DNA from: Hallella mizrahii
GTDB lineage: Bacteria > Bacteroidota > Bacteroidia > Bacteroidales > Bacteroidaceae
NCBI RefSeq assembly: GCF_009695775.1
Contig: NZ_VUNG01000010.1
Location: 25,524 to 89,523, forward strand
Direction of reading: 5' to 3'
DNA: 64,000 bases
Under the pieces are notes generated by a model. That model was given only the letters and a program-made list of their open reading frames with translations, searched no databases and was not told the origin of the DNA. Both the position numbers and the translations under genes were made by a program. Shown piece after piece: positions 28,632 through 36,947 of this stretch. Each line of letters opens with the position of its first letter. The first letter of the stretch is position 1.

Positions 28632-31232
28632 ATGGAACAGAACTTAAACACAGAAACAGAACTCGAGAACCAGCAACAGCAGATGCCGCAGCCCGAGGGG
28701 GCAGGGAATGCGATCAACTTCGCCACGATCTTCACGGCTGTAGTGCTTAACTGGAAGTGGTTTGTACTTTCTATTGTCATCTGTCTTGGTTTGGCTGCCG
28801 TATATTTGCGCTATGCCACTCCGATTTATCAAGTATCGGCCAAGCTTCTGATCAAGGACAACGACCAAAACTCGCCCAATTCAGCCAACAAGAACGCCAT
28901 GCTCAATTCGGCTACGCTGGGTTTGATTTCCAACTCAAATGGTTTTGATAACGAGATGGAAATCCTTACTTCCCACTCGCTTGCCCTGCAAGTGGTGAAG
29001 GACATGAAGATTTATGTCGACTACTATTTTGTAGGCAAGGTAAAAGACGAGTTGCTTTACAGACAGCAGCCGATCAACGTAGATATGGATGAGGCACATT
29101 TAAATAAGCTCAATATGCCTGTCCAACTGAAGATCACACGTGAGGACAATAGCTATAAGATTTCGGGTACATGTTATGTCCCGGTTGATAAGTTGGCATC
29201 AAAGGGACCGTTTAAGTTCGAGCGTACCGTGCAGTCCATCCCTTCGACGATCTATACACGTGTAGGCGCCATCCAGCTGACTCAGAGTCCATATGCCGTC
29301 ATGAAAGATGGTGAGAGCATCAAGGTCTTTATCTATTCTCCCCAGATGGCTGCTAATAAGTATGTAGAGGAACTGAGCGCCACACAGACCAGCAAGACCA
29401 CTACAATTGCCCAGCTGACCCTCAACGATGAGGACCCACAGCGTGCGCTGGACTATGTGCAGCGGCTCTCAGTTTGCTACAATCAGCAGGCCAATGTCGA
29501 CAAGAACGAGATAGCCCGCCGCACGGAGCAGTTTATCAATGGCCGACTTGAGAAAATCAATGCTGAACTGGGCAATACCGAGGGGCAGTTGGAAAGCTAT
29601 AAGCGCCGCAACAATGTCGTAGAGTTGAAAACCAACGCTACCGGGGCTTATACCAACGCTACAGAATATCAGCAGAAGCTCAGTGAGGCCAACACGCAGG
29701 TGGCGCTGATCTCTGAGATGCAGATCTATATGAACAACCCTAAGAATCACTTCCAGCCCTTGCCTTCCAATGTGGGACTGGACGACCAGGCCTCTACAGC
29801 GCTTATCAGCAACTATAACGAGCTGTTGCAGAAACGCAGCCTGTTGTTGCAGAGTGCCAGTGAGAACTCCCCGTCGGTGATTCCCCTGACGTCCCAGATC
29901 TCTGAGATGGAGCGTGCCATTCGTCGTGCCCTCGTTCAGGCTCGCAAGAACCTGGAGATCCAGCGCAATGCGCTTGCCGTGGAATATGGCAAATATCAGG
30001 GACAGGTTGGTGAGACTCCCGAGCAGGAGCGTATGCTCACACAGATCGGCAGACAGCAGGAAGTGAAGTCTGGACTCTACCTGATGCTGTTGCAAAAGCG
30101 TGAGGAAAACTCTATCTCTCTTGCGGCAACTGCTGACAAGGGTAAGCTCATCGACGGTCCGTCTCTTGGAAAGAAAGTGAGTCCCAAGAGTTCCATCATC
30201 TTGCTGGTGGCATTGATGCTTGCCCTTGCCATCCCGTCACTCATTCTCTTCCTGCTTGAGTTCTTCCGCTACAAGATCGAAGGACACGAAGATGTGGCCA
30301 AGCTTACCACGTTGCCCATCATTGCCGATATCGCCGTGTCGTCGGAGACGGCCAAGACCAAGGGTGAGATCGTGGTGCACGAGAATAAGAACAACCAGAT
30401 GGAGGAGATCTTCCGCTCCATGCGTACCAATATACAGTTCATGCTGGAGAAAGACGAGAAGGTCATCATGTTCACCTCTTCCACCTCTGGCGAGGGCAAG
30501 ACTTTCGTGGCTTCCAACCTGGCCATGTCGTTTGCCCTGCTTGGCAAGCGTGTGCTGCTCGTGGGACTTGACATCCGTAAGCCTCGTCTGGCCAATCTTT
30601 TCGAGATCGATGATTTCGTGCATGGTATCACCAATCTGCTTGTCAAGGAGTCGCCGACATGGGATGATGTGGAGAAGCAGCTCTTGCCCTCTGGCGTGAA
30701 CAAGAACCTGACCCTGCTGATGGCTGGTCCCACGCCTCCAAACCCGGCCGAGCTGGTGACACGCAAGAGTCTTGGCATCACCTTCGACCTCCTGCGCCAG
30801 CACTTCGACTATATCATCGTCGATACGGCTCCTGTGGGATTGGTTACCGATACTTTGCAGATTGCCAAGGTATGCGATACCACGGTCTATGTCTGCCGTG
30901 CCGACTATACTCCGAAGGAGAACTTCGAGATGATCAACGGACTGGCCTTCAGCAAGAAGATGCCGAAGATGAGCATCGTTGTCAACGGTATCGACATGTC
31001 GAAGAAGAAGAATGGCTACTATTACGGCTACGGCAAGTATGGCAAGTATGGGCGCTATGCACGTAATCTGCGCTCCTCGGCATACGGCAGTTATGGCAGC
31101 TATGGCAGTTATGGCCATTACGGGCATTATGGCAGCTACGGCAGCTACGGCAATTATGGCAACTACGGTAGTTATGGTAACTACAAGGACAGCCACTACA
31201 GCAACGAAAAGGACGATTCCATCAAGCAGTAA
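28632..31232 (+). CDS. Wzz/Wzc-type polysaccharide co-polymerase with BY-kinase domain and Gly/Tyr-rich tail
   Basis: An 866-residue inner-membrane protein that controls polysaccharide chain length or export. Order seen: first membrane helix near 37-57 (WFVLSIVICLGLAAVYLRY), Wzz and GNVR-type periplasmic region with coiled coil, second membrane helix near 518-545 (ILLVALMLALAIPSLILFLL), then a BY-kinase with Walker A TSGEGKTF (about 617), A' GLDIRKPRL (about 645) and Walker B IIVDTAPVG (about 727). From about residue 794 the tail holds some 20 tyrosines in YG(S/H/N/K) repeats, far more than the usual cluster, and is the expected autophosphorylation target. The reading frame stays open and in frame through the DNA repeat. 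Start MEQNLNTETE. Confidence 0.95.
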   Translation: MEQNLNTETELENQQQQMPQPEGAGNAINFATIFTAVVLNWKWFVLSIVICLGLAAVYLRYATPIYQVSAKLLIKDNDQNSPNSANKNAMLNSATLGLISNSNGFDNEMEILTSHSLALQVVKDMKIYVDYYFVGKVKDELLYRQQPINVDMDEAHLNKLNMPVQLKITREDNSYKISGTCYVPVDKLASKGPFKFERTVQSIPSTIYTRVGAIQLTQSPYAVMKDGESIKVFIYSPQMAANKYVEELSATQTSKTTTIAQLTLNDEDPQRALDYVQRLSVCYNQQANVDKNEIARRTEQFINGRLEKINAELGNTEGQLESYKRRNNVVELKTNATGAYTNATEYQQKLSEANTQVALISEMQIYMNNPKNHFQPLPSNVGLDDQASTALISNYNELLQKRSLLLQSASENSPSVIPLTSQISEMERAIRRALVQARKNLEIQRNALAVEYGKYQGQVGETPEQERMLTQIGRQQEVKSGLYLMLLQKREENSISLAATADKGKLIDGPSLGKKVSPKSSIILLVALMLALAIPSLILFLLEFFRYKIEGHEDVAKLTTLPIIADIAVSSETAKTKGEIVVHENKNNQMEEIFRSMRTNIQFMLEKDEKVIMFTSSTSGEGKTFVASNLAMSFALLGKRVLLVGLDIRKPRLANLFEIDDFVHGITNLLVKESPTWDDVEKQLLPSGVNKNLTLLMAGPTPPNPAELVTRKSLGITFDLLRQHFDYIIVDTAPVGLVTDTLQIAKVCDTTVYVCRADYTPKENFEMINGLAFSKKMPKMSIVVNGIDMSKKKNGYYYGYGKYGKYGRYARNLRSSAYGSYGSYGSYGHYGHYGSYGSYGNYGNYGSYGNYKDSHYSNEKDDSIKQ

Positions 31233-31241
31233 AGATATACA

Positions 31242-31673
31242 ATGGCAACAATAGCAGTTGATTTCGACGGTACGATAGTAGAGCACCGTTATCCGGAGAT
31301 AGGCGAGGAGCGCCCATTCGCGACAGAGACGTTGCGAATGCTGATAAAGGACCATCACAGGCTGATCCTGTGGAGTGTGCGGGAAGGCAAACTTTTGCAG
31401 GACGCTGTGGACTGGTGCCACGAACGTGGTGTGGACTTTTGGGCTGTCAACCGGGATTATCCGGAGGAGGAGCGAGAAAAGAACAACCATTTTTCCCGCA
31501 AGATCAAGGCAGACTATTTCATCGACGACCGCAACGTTGGTGGATTGCCTGACTGGGGGCAGATCTATCGCATGATCTCAGAGCACAAGACCTACGCACA
31601 GGTCATCCGCGAGAGCATGGGACAGGTATCTTACGAGGATATTCCCCGCAAGCGCCATTGGTGGCAGTTCTGA
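31242..31673 (+). CDS. Small HAD-like hydrolase
   Basis: A 143-residue HAD-fold protein. The nucleophile motif is IAVDFDGTIVEH at residues 4-15, motif II is LILWSVREG, and motif III/IV lies in KADYFIDDRNVGG. The protein lacks a cap domain and resembles small Bacteroides HAD phosphatases of unknown substrate. It starts 10 nt after the kinase stop and ends at a strong terminator, so it closes the rfbA operon. Confidence 0.85.
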   Translation: MATIAVDFDGTIVEHRYPEIGEERPFATETLRMLIKDHHRLILWSVREGKLLQDAVDWCHERGVDFWAVNRDYPEEEREKNNHFSRKIKADYFIDDRNVGGLPDWGQIYRMISEHKTYAQVIRESMGQVSYEDIPRKRHWWQF

Positions 31674-31700
31674 TTCCTCGTATATATTATAAATAAGTAG

Positions 31701-31745
31701 GCGGCGTGCATTCCTTTTCAAGGAAATGCACGCCGCTTGTTTTAT
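31701..31745 (+). terminator. Terminator of the rfbA-wzc-HAD operon
   Basis: GCGGCGTGCATTCCTT (31701-31716) pairs with AAGGAAATGCACGCCGC (31720-31736), followed by ttgttttatgttta. It may also serve the convergent sensor gene that ends at 31797. Confidence 0.9.
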
Positions 31746-31796
31746 GTTTATCAGTATTACGGTCAGAGCCGTGTCGCAAACCTTGTAGTGACCGGA

Positions 31797-33218
31797 TCAA
31801 GGCAGGTCTACTTTCACTCTTCTCTCGTCTACAAACTTTTGTGTGATCTTGATGATTTGCTTAAGCGAGGCATTGGAGACGCGCTTGATCGTGGAGTTCA
31901 GTTGTTCTGTACTGATGCCCATGCTTGTGGCGATCGTCACGGCATCGAGGTGAGGATCTTTGATGTTGTTCATGATCGTAGCAATCAACACATTCATGAA
32001 GTGTGATTCGGCAGAGTTATAGACCTCCTTATTTGATAAGTTCTGACGGCTTTGCATCATCTGCATTTCCATGTAGTGCTCCAGTCTCAGTGTGACTTCC
32101 TTGACGATCATCTGCTTGCTGAGTACCGTTATACGGTAGAAGAAGATGAAGCTGACGATGAGAAGTATCAGGATGACAATGTTGAGCGCTATATCGATTT
32201 GTTGGTGTTTAAATCGCTCAAAAAAATGTATGAGCAGGTTGTTTTGGCGGTCTAGTTGTTCCTTCTGATCATGTACCATTTCATTTTGCGTCATCACCAC
32301 GTCTATGTTGCTTTTATCTACTACGGCGGTGTTCAGTATGTTGATGCGTTTATATGGTTTGCCTTCCAAAATGTTCTTCGCAAGGTCCACTACTTGGAAA
32401 CCGCGCGTAGGATTGATGACTGTAGCCTCCATCTTGCCCTCTTTCACCATCTGTAGTCCGCCTTTCGGTCCTGGCAGTCCGTCAATGCCGATGTATCTCA
32501 CGCCTTTGTGACCGCCTGTCTGTTCGATAGCTTTTCGCATGCTCATAGCGCAGTTGTCGCTTTGTCCGGCAACATAGTCAAACTTCAGGTTGGGGTGTGT
32601 CCTGAGAAATTCCTTACCTCTTGCGGTGATCGAGTCAGGGTTCCACGTTCCTCCTATGGTAGCCACGATGTGCAGGTTAGGATACTTGGCGATAGCCTCA
32701 CGTAAGCCACGACCACGGTCTATGGATGGGGAAGAGGTCGGGCTGCCTGCTATTTCCAGTATGTTGGTGGTCTCTCCTTTCCGTGTCTGTCCTATGTAGT
32801 TGCCCATCATTCGTCCTAACTGCTCATCATCGCGTCCGATAAATGCAGTATAGTACGGCGAATCGATCTGTCTGTCCACGACGATGACAGGAATGTTGGC
32901 AGCCTTGGCCCTTTGCAACATATTTGATTCATTACGGAAGAAAGAGGGCGAGATGATGATCAGATTGACGTGAGCTTTGATCATCGAGTCTACTTGCTCT
33001 TCCTGCAATTTGCTGTTCTCGTGTGCAATGTGGAAGTCAAGGACGGCGTTGGGGTACTGGTAGCAAGCTGTCTTGATCTCATCATACAGTTTGGCAGTCC
33101 AGTCGCCTGCTCCTGCCAGCGAGGCACCTATGACATACTTGGGTTGTCGATTGCAACTTGTAAGCAAGACCGACAGCAGTAATAGTGGTAATAGTTTTAA
33201 AAGTGCTTTTGTATTCAT
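31797..33218 (-). CDS. Periplasmic-binding-protein sensor with one membrane helix and half an AraC domain
   Basis: A 473-residue protein. It starts with a lipobox-like signal (LLLLSVLLTSCN), then a sugar-type periplasmic binding domain (about 28-320; VIGASLAGAGDWTAKLYDEI, PVIVVDRQIDS, YIGIDGLPGPKGGL). A membrane helix lies near 341-363 (IALNIVILILLIVSFIFF), followed by a short cytoplasmic part. The last 50 residues (HLDAVTIATSMGISTEQLNS, then TIKRVSNASLKQIIK) resemble the first helix-turn-helix of an AraC domain. The second helix-turn-helix is missing: the protein stops at FVDERRVKVDLP. In Bacteroides, the same sensor domain is found in hybrid regulators such as the fructose regulator, with kinase and receiver, both absent here. 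Reading past the stop in all three frames shows no lost second half. Function as a regulator is inferred. Confidence 0.72.
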   Translation of the reverse strand: MNTKALLKLLPLLLLSVLLTSCNRQPKYVIGASLAGAGDWTAKLYDEIKTACYQYPNAVLDFHIAHENSKLQEEQVDSMIKAHVNLIIISPSFFRNESNMLQRAKAANIPVIVVDRQIDSPYYTAFIGRDDEQLGRMMGNYIGQTRKGETTNILEIAGSPTSSPSIDRGRGLREAIAKYPNLHIVATIGGTWNPDSITARGKEFLRTHPNLKFDYVAGQSDNCAMSMRKAIEQTGGHKGVRYIGIDGLPGPKGGLQMVKEGKMEATVINPTRGFQVVDLAKNILEGKPYKRINILNTAVVDKSNIDVVMTQNEMVHDQKEQLDRQNNLLIHFFERFKHQQIDIALNIVILILLIVSFIFFYRITVLSKQMIVKEVTLRLEHYMEMQMMQSRQNLSNKEVYNSAESHFMNVLIATIMNNIKDPHLDAVTIATSMGISTEQLNSTIKRVSNASLKQIIKITQKFVDERRVKVDLP

Positions 33219-33292
33219 TTCTACTTCAGGGTTGAATAATTACTCGGTTGGTTATATTTTCTATACTGAAAATAAAACATCGTTCATACTTG

Positions 33293-33300
33293 CAAAAATA
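33293..33300 (-). promoter_or_regulatory. -7 element for the binding-protein sensor gene
   Basis: Minus-strand TATTTTTG about 75 nt upstream of the ATG at 33218. No -33 box seen. Confidence 0.45.
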
Positions 33301-33642
33301 AGTGATACTCGCCTAAAATGGTTTTTGGTTTAAGATTAATTATAATAATAATAGATAAAAGAAACTGTTCGACGGATGCAGGTCGAAAGGCAGAAACGAC
33401 GGTAATCATTCCACTCCTGTGCCACATGTTTGTCGGATAAACTGACAATTTTCCTTTGTCGTGGCTGCGATTTTTGTCAACGAGTCCTCCTTGGGGCCGA
33501 AATTCTCGATTTTTGGACGCATTTTTATATCTTTCTGATATATAGCATGTTATAGACATGATGTTTTTTAGATAAATAAAAAGCGGTACTTTGAGAGGGA
33601 AAAATAGAGTGAATTTCTCGTCAAAGCATTGTTTTCTACTTA

Positions 33643-33722
33643 TCATCTCAGTTGTTTGACCTTGTCATCTCAGTTGTTTGATGAGGTCAAACAACTGTTT
33701 TCATCAAGTCATCTCACTGTTT
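33643..33722. repeat. Iteron-like and inverted repeats in a 620-nt gap
   Basis: tcatctcagttgtttga occurs at 33643-33659 and 33665-33681; a partial copy tcatctcactgttt begins at 33709. The offsets are 22 and 44 nt. The same region has a perfect 14-bp inverted repeat, CAGTTGTTTGACCT (33649-33662) and AGGTCAAACAACTG (33684-33697). The rest of the gap (33219-33838) has only the sensor promoter and no gene I can support. Confidence 0.7.
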
Positions 33723-33838
33723 TCTCAGTTCAGTCTTTCTGTTTTCTACGGAAAACGCCATTTTTCCGTTTGTTCTTTGTCGATGTTTATTCTAGATGCA
33801 AAGTTCGCAGAGATGGTGTTTTGTCAGAAACTTTGATA

Positions 33839-35689
33839 TTACTCTTTGGTTTTCTTTTCCATTGTTGTCGTTTCTGCAGTGATCATCTTCTTGAGCAGGT
33901 AGGTGGCGTTTTGGTTTTTGGCGATGCCGGACGTGATGCGGTAGTCGTAGGTGATTTGCTCGCCGATGGAGATCTCGAAGCAGTAGTTATGGAAGCGTTC
34001 ACCATGGTCCTCTGCCATCTGCGAGAGTTCGAGGTCGTGTGTGGCGATGATGGCAGTCACATTGTGGCGCGAGAGATATTCCAGGAAGATTTGTGAGCCG
34101 TGGAGTTTGTCCTTAGAGTTGGTGCCCCGGAGTATCTCGTCGAGGATGACCAGCGTGGGCGTGTCGTCGAGCACACCGATGAGTTGTTTGAGCCGGAGCA
34201 GTTCCGCATTGAAGTAAGAGATGCCGTGGGTCAGGTCGTCGCTCGTTCTCATGCCCGTGAACAGTCGGCAAGGCGAGAGCGTCAGACGGTCGGCATAGAC
34301 CGGCAGGCCCGCCATGGCCATGACCCAGCTGATGCCCACCGTCCTGAGATAGGTACTCTTTCCTGCCATGTTGGCTCCCGTGATGATATAGAAGTTGCGG
34401 TCTTGGAGCATGGCATCGTTGGCGACCGCCTGCAAGCCCAGGAAGGGATGGCGCAGAGCCTTGCCTTCAAAGACCATCGACGGCGTGTCGACGAACGTAG
34501 GCCACGTTGTTGCCGGTTCGTTCTGTCGGTAGGAGGCGAGGGAAACCAGTGCGTCGAGCACGCTCACCGACCGAATGAGCGTTTCGAAGTCAGCACTGCT
34601 CTGCTGCCACAACTTGAAGCGACGGACAATGCTCAAGTCGATCAGTGCGAATACATTGAAGAGCAGGATGCCCGCCTCGTTGTTTCTGTTGTCGATGTCC
34701 TGGAGTATCTGTTCCATCTCAGCGAGGCTTGCAGCCTGTTGTCGCAAGGAAGCCTGCAACGTTTTGTTCACCTCTTCGTGAAACTCTTCGGCGAGGGTGA
34801 GGCGGATGATGCGGTCAAGCCCTTCCGACAGCGTGTGGATGTTTTGCAAAGTCGTCATGATGCGTCGTACGCTATTGCCCGGAAAGATGGTGGCAAAGAG
34901 CAGGTGCAGGGTGCCCCAAGCGATGGGCAGGATGACAGGCACAAAACCGGTCAGCGCAGCGACGACCGACAGATAGAAGCCGGCAAGCAAGACGGCTCTC
35001 GTCCCTTTCAACCACTTTGGAGAACAGCGTTTAGGCAGCTTCAGGGCGTGTGCCGCCGTGAGTGCGTCAGCGAGCCAGTCGGTACGCAGCAGTCGTTCCA
35101 TGGCTTTGTCGCTGCGTTGTCCCGAGGCTTTGACGTTCATGAGGAAGTCGTCGTGGCGGGCAAGTTCCTCCACGGCTTTTCGCCTCTGCCCAAGGCCATC
35201 GATGAAGTCTTTGCGGTTTCCGTCTGCCGTCTCTTTTGTCAGCCACTGTGCGAGCAGGTTACGACCACCGACGGTGACGGTGCGGCAGACACGCTGGAAG
35301 AGCGAGTCCTTGCCAAAGAGATCCAGATCGAAGGAGAAGGGGTGGGAGGCATCGATATAGTCCTTGCCCTCGTCGAAGCAACTATAGTCGCCATGGAAGT
35401 AACTGATCTCGCGCTGGTAGGCGGCTATCAGCCTTTGCTGTCGCTCGATGTTGCGGCTGTTGCGGCCGTCGGTGCGGCGGAGCAGCAGATAGCCGGCAAA
35501 GAGCACGGCAGCCGAGAGAGCGTACAGAGACTTGGGCTGGTAGGTAACGGCGCATGCCACCATGCCGAGGGCAGCGAGAAACATGCCGATCTGTGCTACG
35601 GTGAACCATTGGCTCTTGTGTCTGAGATGGGCGAGCTGTTGTTGCAAGCGAGCGGTGCGCTGCTCTAAATCTTGGAGACGGTGGGTCAT
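33839..35689 (-). CDS. MutS-like ATPase with membrane helices
   Basis: A 616-residue protein with a MutS C-terminal ATPase (about 420-600): Walker A TGANMAGKSTYLRT, the Ser/Asp loop FTGMRTSDDL, Walker B LVILDEILRGTNS and the following THDLELSQ. The mismatch-recognition domain of MutS is missing. Instead there are two hydrophobic pairs: near 33-65 (IGMFLAALGMVACAV; LYALSAAVLFAGYLLL) and near 235-275 (AVLLAGFYLSVVAALTGFVP). This is the layout of a Bacteroidota MutS-family membrane protein of unknown role, not of MutS1 or MutS2. It lies downstream of pheS, separated by a terminator. Confidence 0.85.
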   Translation of the reverse strand: MTHRLQDLEQRTARLQQQLAHLRHKSQWFTVAQIGMFLAALGMVACAVTYQPKSLYALSAAVLFAGYLLLRRTDGRNSRNIERQQRLIAAYQREISYFHGDYSCFDEGKDYIDASHPFSFDLDLFGKDSLFQRVCRTVTVGGRNLLAQWLTKETADGNRKDFIDGLGQRRKAVEELARHDDFLMNVKASGQRSDKAMERLLRTDWLADALTAAHALKLPKRCSPKWLKGTRAVLLAGFYLSVVAALTGFVPVILPIAWGTLHLLFATIFPGNSVRRIMTTLQNIHTLSEGLDRIIRLTLAEEFHEEVNKTLQASLRQQAASLAEMEQILQDIDNRNNEAGILLFNVFALIDLSIVRRFKLWQQSSADFETLIRSVSVLDALVSLASYRQNEPATTWPTFVDTPSMVFEGKALRHPFLGLQAVANDAMLQDRNFYIITGANMAGKSTYLRTVGISWVMAMAGLPVYADRLTLSPCRLFTGMRTSDDLTHGISYFNAELLRLKQLIGVLDDTPTLVILDEILRGTNSKDKLHGSQIFLEYLSRHNVTAIIATHDLELSQMAEDHGERFHNYCFEISIGEQITYDYRITSGIAKNQNATYLLKKMITAETTTMEKKTKE

Positions 35690-35717
35690 GATGAGGGAAA
35701 CGGGTTAGAGGTGAGAT

Positions 35718-35775
35718 AAAAGAAAAGGCACACCGGGAAGGGGTTCTTTGCGAAGCCGTCCTTTCGGGTGTGCCT
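35718..35775 (-). terminator. Terminator of pheS
   Basis: On the minus strand AGGCACACC (35775-35767) and GGTGTGCCT (35734-35726) close a larger structure, followed by TTTTCTTTT. Located 27 nt past the pheS stop. Confidence 0.78.
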
Positions 35776-35801
35776 GATATATGATATGTATCGGATGAAG
35801 C

Positions 35802-36842
35802 TTAGAATGCGCTTTGGAACTCCTCGAGGAAGCGCTTGTCGTTCTCGGAGAAGAGACGCAGGTCGTTGACACAGTATTTCAGGTTGGTGATGCGCTCCAC
35901 GCCCATGCCGAAAGCATAGCCGGTGTAGACATCGGGGTCGATGCCGCAGGCAGCGAGGTCGTGCGGGTCTACCATGCCGCAGCCGAGGATCTCCACCCAT
36001 CCCGTGTGTTTGCAGAAGTTGCAGCCTTTGCCGCCGCAGATGTTGCAGGAGATATCCATCTCAGCACTCGGTTCGGTGAAGGGGAAATACGACGGGCGCA
36101 GCCGGATCTTCGTGTCGGGACCGAACATCTCTCGGGCGAAGGTCAGCAGCACCTGCTTGAGGTCTGTGAAGCTCACGCCCTTGTCGACATAGAGTCCTTC
36201 GACCTGATGGAAGAAGCAATGGGCGCGTGCTGAGATGGCCTCGTTGCGGTAGACACGTCCTGGGCAGAGCACGCGGATCGGTGGCTCGTGGGTTTCCATA
36301 TAGTGTGCCTCATCGCCGGAGGTGTGAGAGCGCAGCAACACGTTCTTGGTCACGTCGCTCTTGTCCTGCGAGATGAAGAAAGTATCCTGCATGTCGCGTG
36401 CGGGATGGTCAGCGGCAAAGTTCAGCATGGTGAACACGTGCTTGTCGTCGTCGATCTCGGGACCGTGGTAGAGTGTGAAGCCCATGCGCTGGAAGATGTC
36501 GATGATCTGATTCTTGACAATGGTCAGCGGGTGACGGGTGCCCAAAGCGATGGGATAGGGCGTACGTGTCAAATCCTCGTGGTTGTCGCCGGTGTCAGCA
36601 GAGGCGACCTGCTCGCGCAGGGAGTTGATCTTATCCTGAGCGGCTTTTTTCAATTCGTTGATCTTGATGCCTACAGCCTTTTTCTGGTCTGCGGCGACAT
36701 TGCGGAAGTCAGCCATGACAGCATTGATCTCGCCTTTCTTGCTCAAGTACTTGAGCCGGAGTTGCTCGATGTCGTCTGCGTTCTTGGCAGAGAGCTGAGA
36801 TACTTCTTTGAGAAGTTGATCTATCTTGTCTAGTATCATCAT
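35802..36842 (-). CDS. pheS: Phenylalanyl-tRNA synthetase alpha subunit
   Basis: A 346-residue class II synthetase subunit that charges tRNA-Phe with the beta subunit (pheT, not in the window). The N-terminal coiled coil covers residues 1-90 (LSAKNADDIEQLRLKYLSKK). The catalytic core has HPLTIVKNQIIDIFQRMGFT, FHQVEGLYVDKGVSF (motif 2) and GYAFGMGVERITNLKY (motif 3). Either M1 or M2 may be the start. A TACCTTTG element lies 26 nt upstream. Confidence 0.98.
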   Translation of the reverse strand: MMILDKIDQLLKEVSQLSAKNADDIEQLRLKYLSKKGEINAVMADFRNVAADQKKAVGIKINELKKAAQDKINSLREQVASADTGDNHEDLTRTPYPIALGTRHPLTIVKNQIIDIFQRMGFTLYHGPEIDDDKHVFTMLNFAADHPARDMQDTFFISQDKSDVTKNVLLRSHTSGDEAHYMETHEPPIRVLCPGRVYRNEAISARAHCFFHQVEGLYVDKGVSFTDLKQVLLTFAREMFGPDTKIRLRPSYFPFTEPSAEMDISCNICGGKGCNFCKHTGWVEILGCGMVDPHDLAACGIDPDVYTGYAFGMGVERITNLKYCVNDLRLFSENDKRFLEEFQSAF

Positions 36843-36867
36843 CTGTAATTTTTTATCTTTCTGCCTG

Positions 36868-36875
36868 CAAAGGTA
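36868..36875 (-). promoter_or_regulatory. -7 element for pheS
   Basis: Minus-strand TACCTTTG, 26 nt before the pheS start; divergent from the DUF4348 promoter. Confidence 0.5.
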
Positions 36876-36893
36876 CTAATTTTATTGGAAAAA

Positions 36894-36926
36894 TACATCT
36901 TATATAAAAAATAATATGTAATTTTG
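36894..36926 (+). promoter_or_regulatory. Promoter of the DUF4348 lipoprotein gene
   Basis: ATTG at 36894-36897, 21 nt, TAATTTTG at 36919-36926. It overlaps the ATG at 36924, so translation must begin at 36936 or 36948. Confidence 0.7.
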
Positions 36927-36947
36927 CCAAAGCTTATGAATCATTTT

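Noticed and set aside
30237..31490. 417-codon minus-strand frame opposite the BY-kinase and HAD genes
   Set aside because: It spans the antisense of two real genes, and its Ala/Val/Ile-rich part merely mirrors the Gly/Tyr repeat.
33284..33646. 120-codon minus-strand frame in the 620-nt gap
   Set aside because: It overlaps the sensor promoter region and repeat; low-complexity Ile/Asn stretches and no recognisable domain.
33643..33722. CRISPR or replication origin
   Set aside because: Only two to three short copies, no cas genes, no DnaA-box cluster or dnaA/dnaN neighbours.
34100..35668. 522-codon plus-strand open frame opposite the MutS-like gene
   Set aside because: It lies entirely antisense to a gene with clear ATPase motifs; its product is rich in Arg/Glu/Gln with no domain, as expected for a shadow frame in GC-biased DNA.
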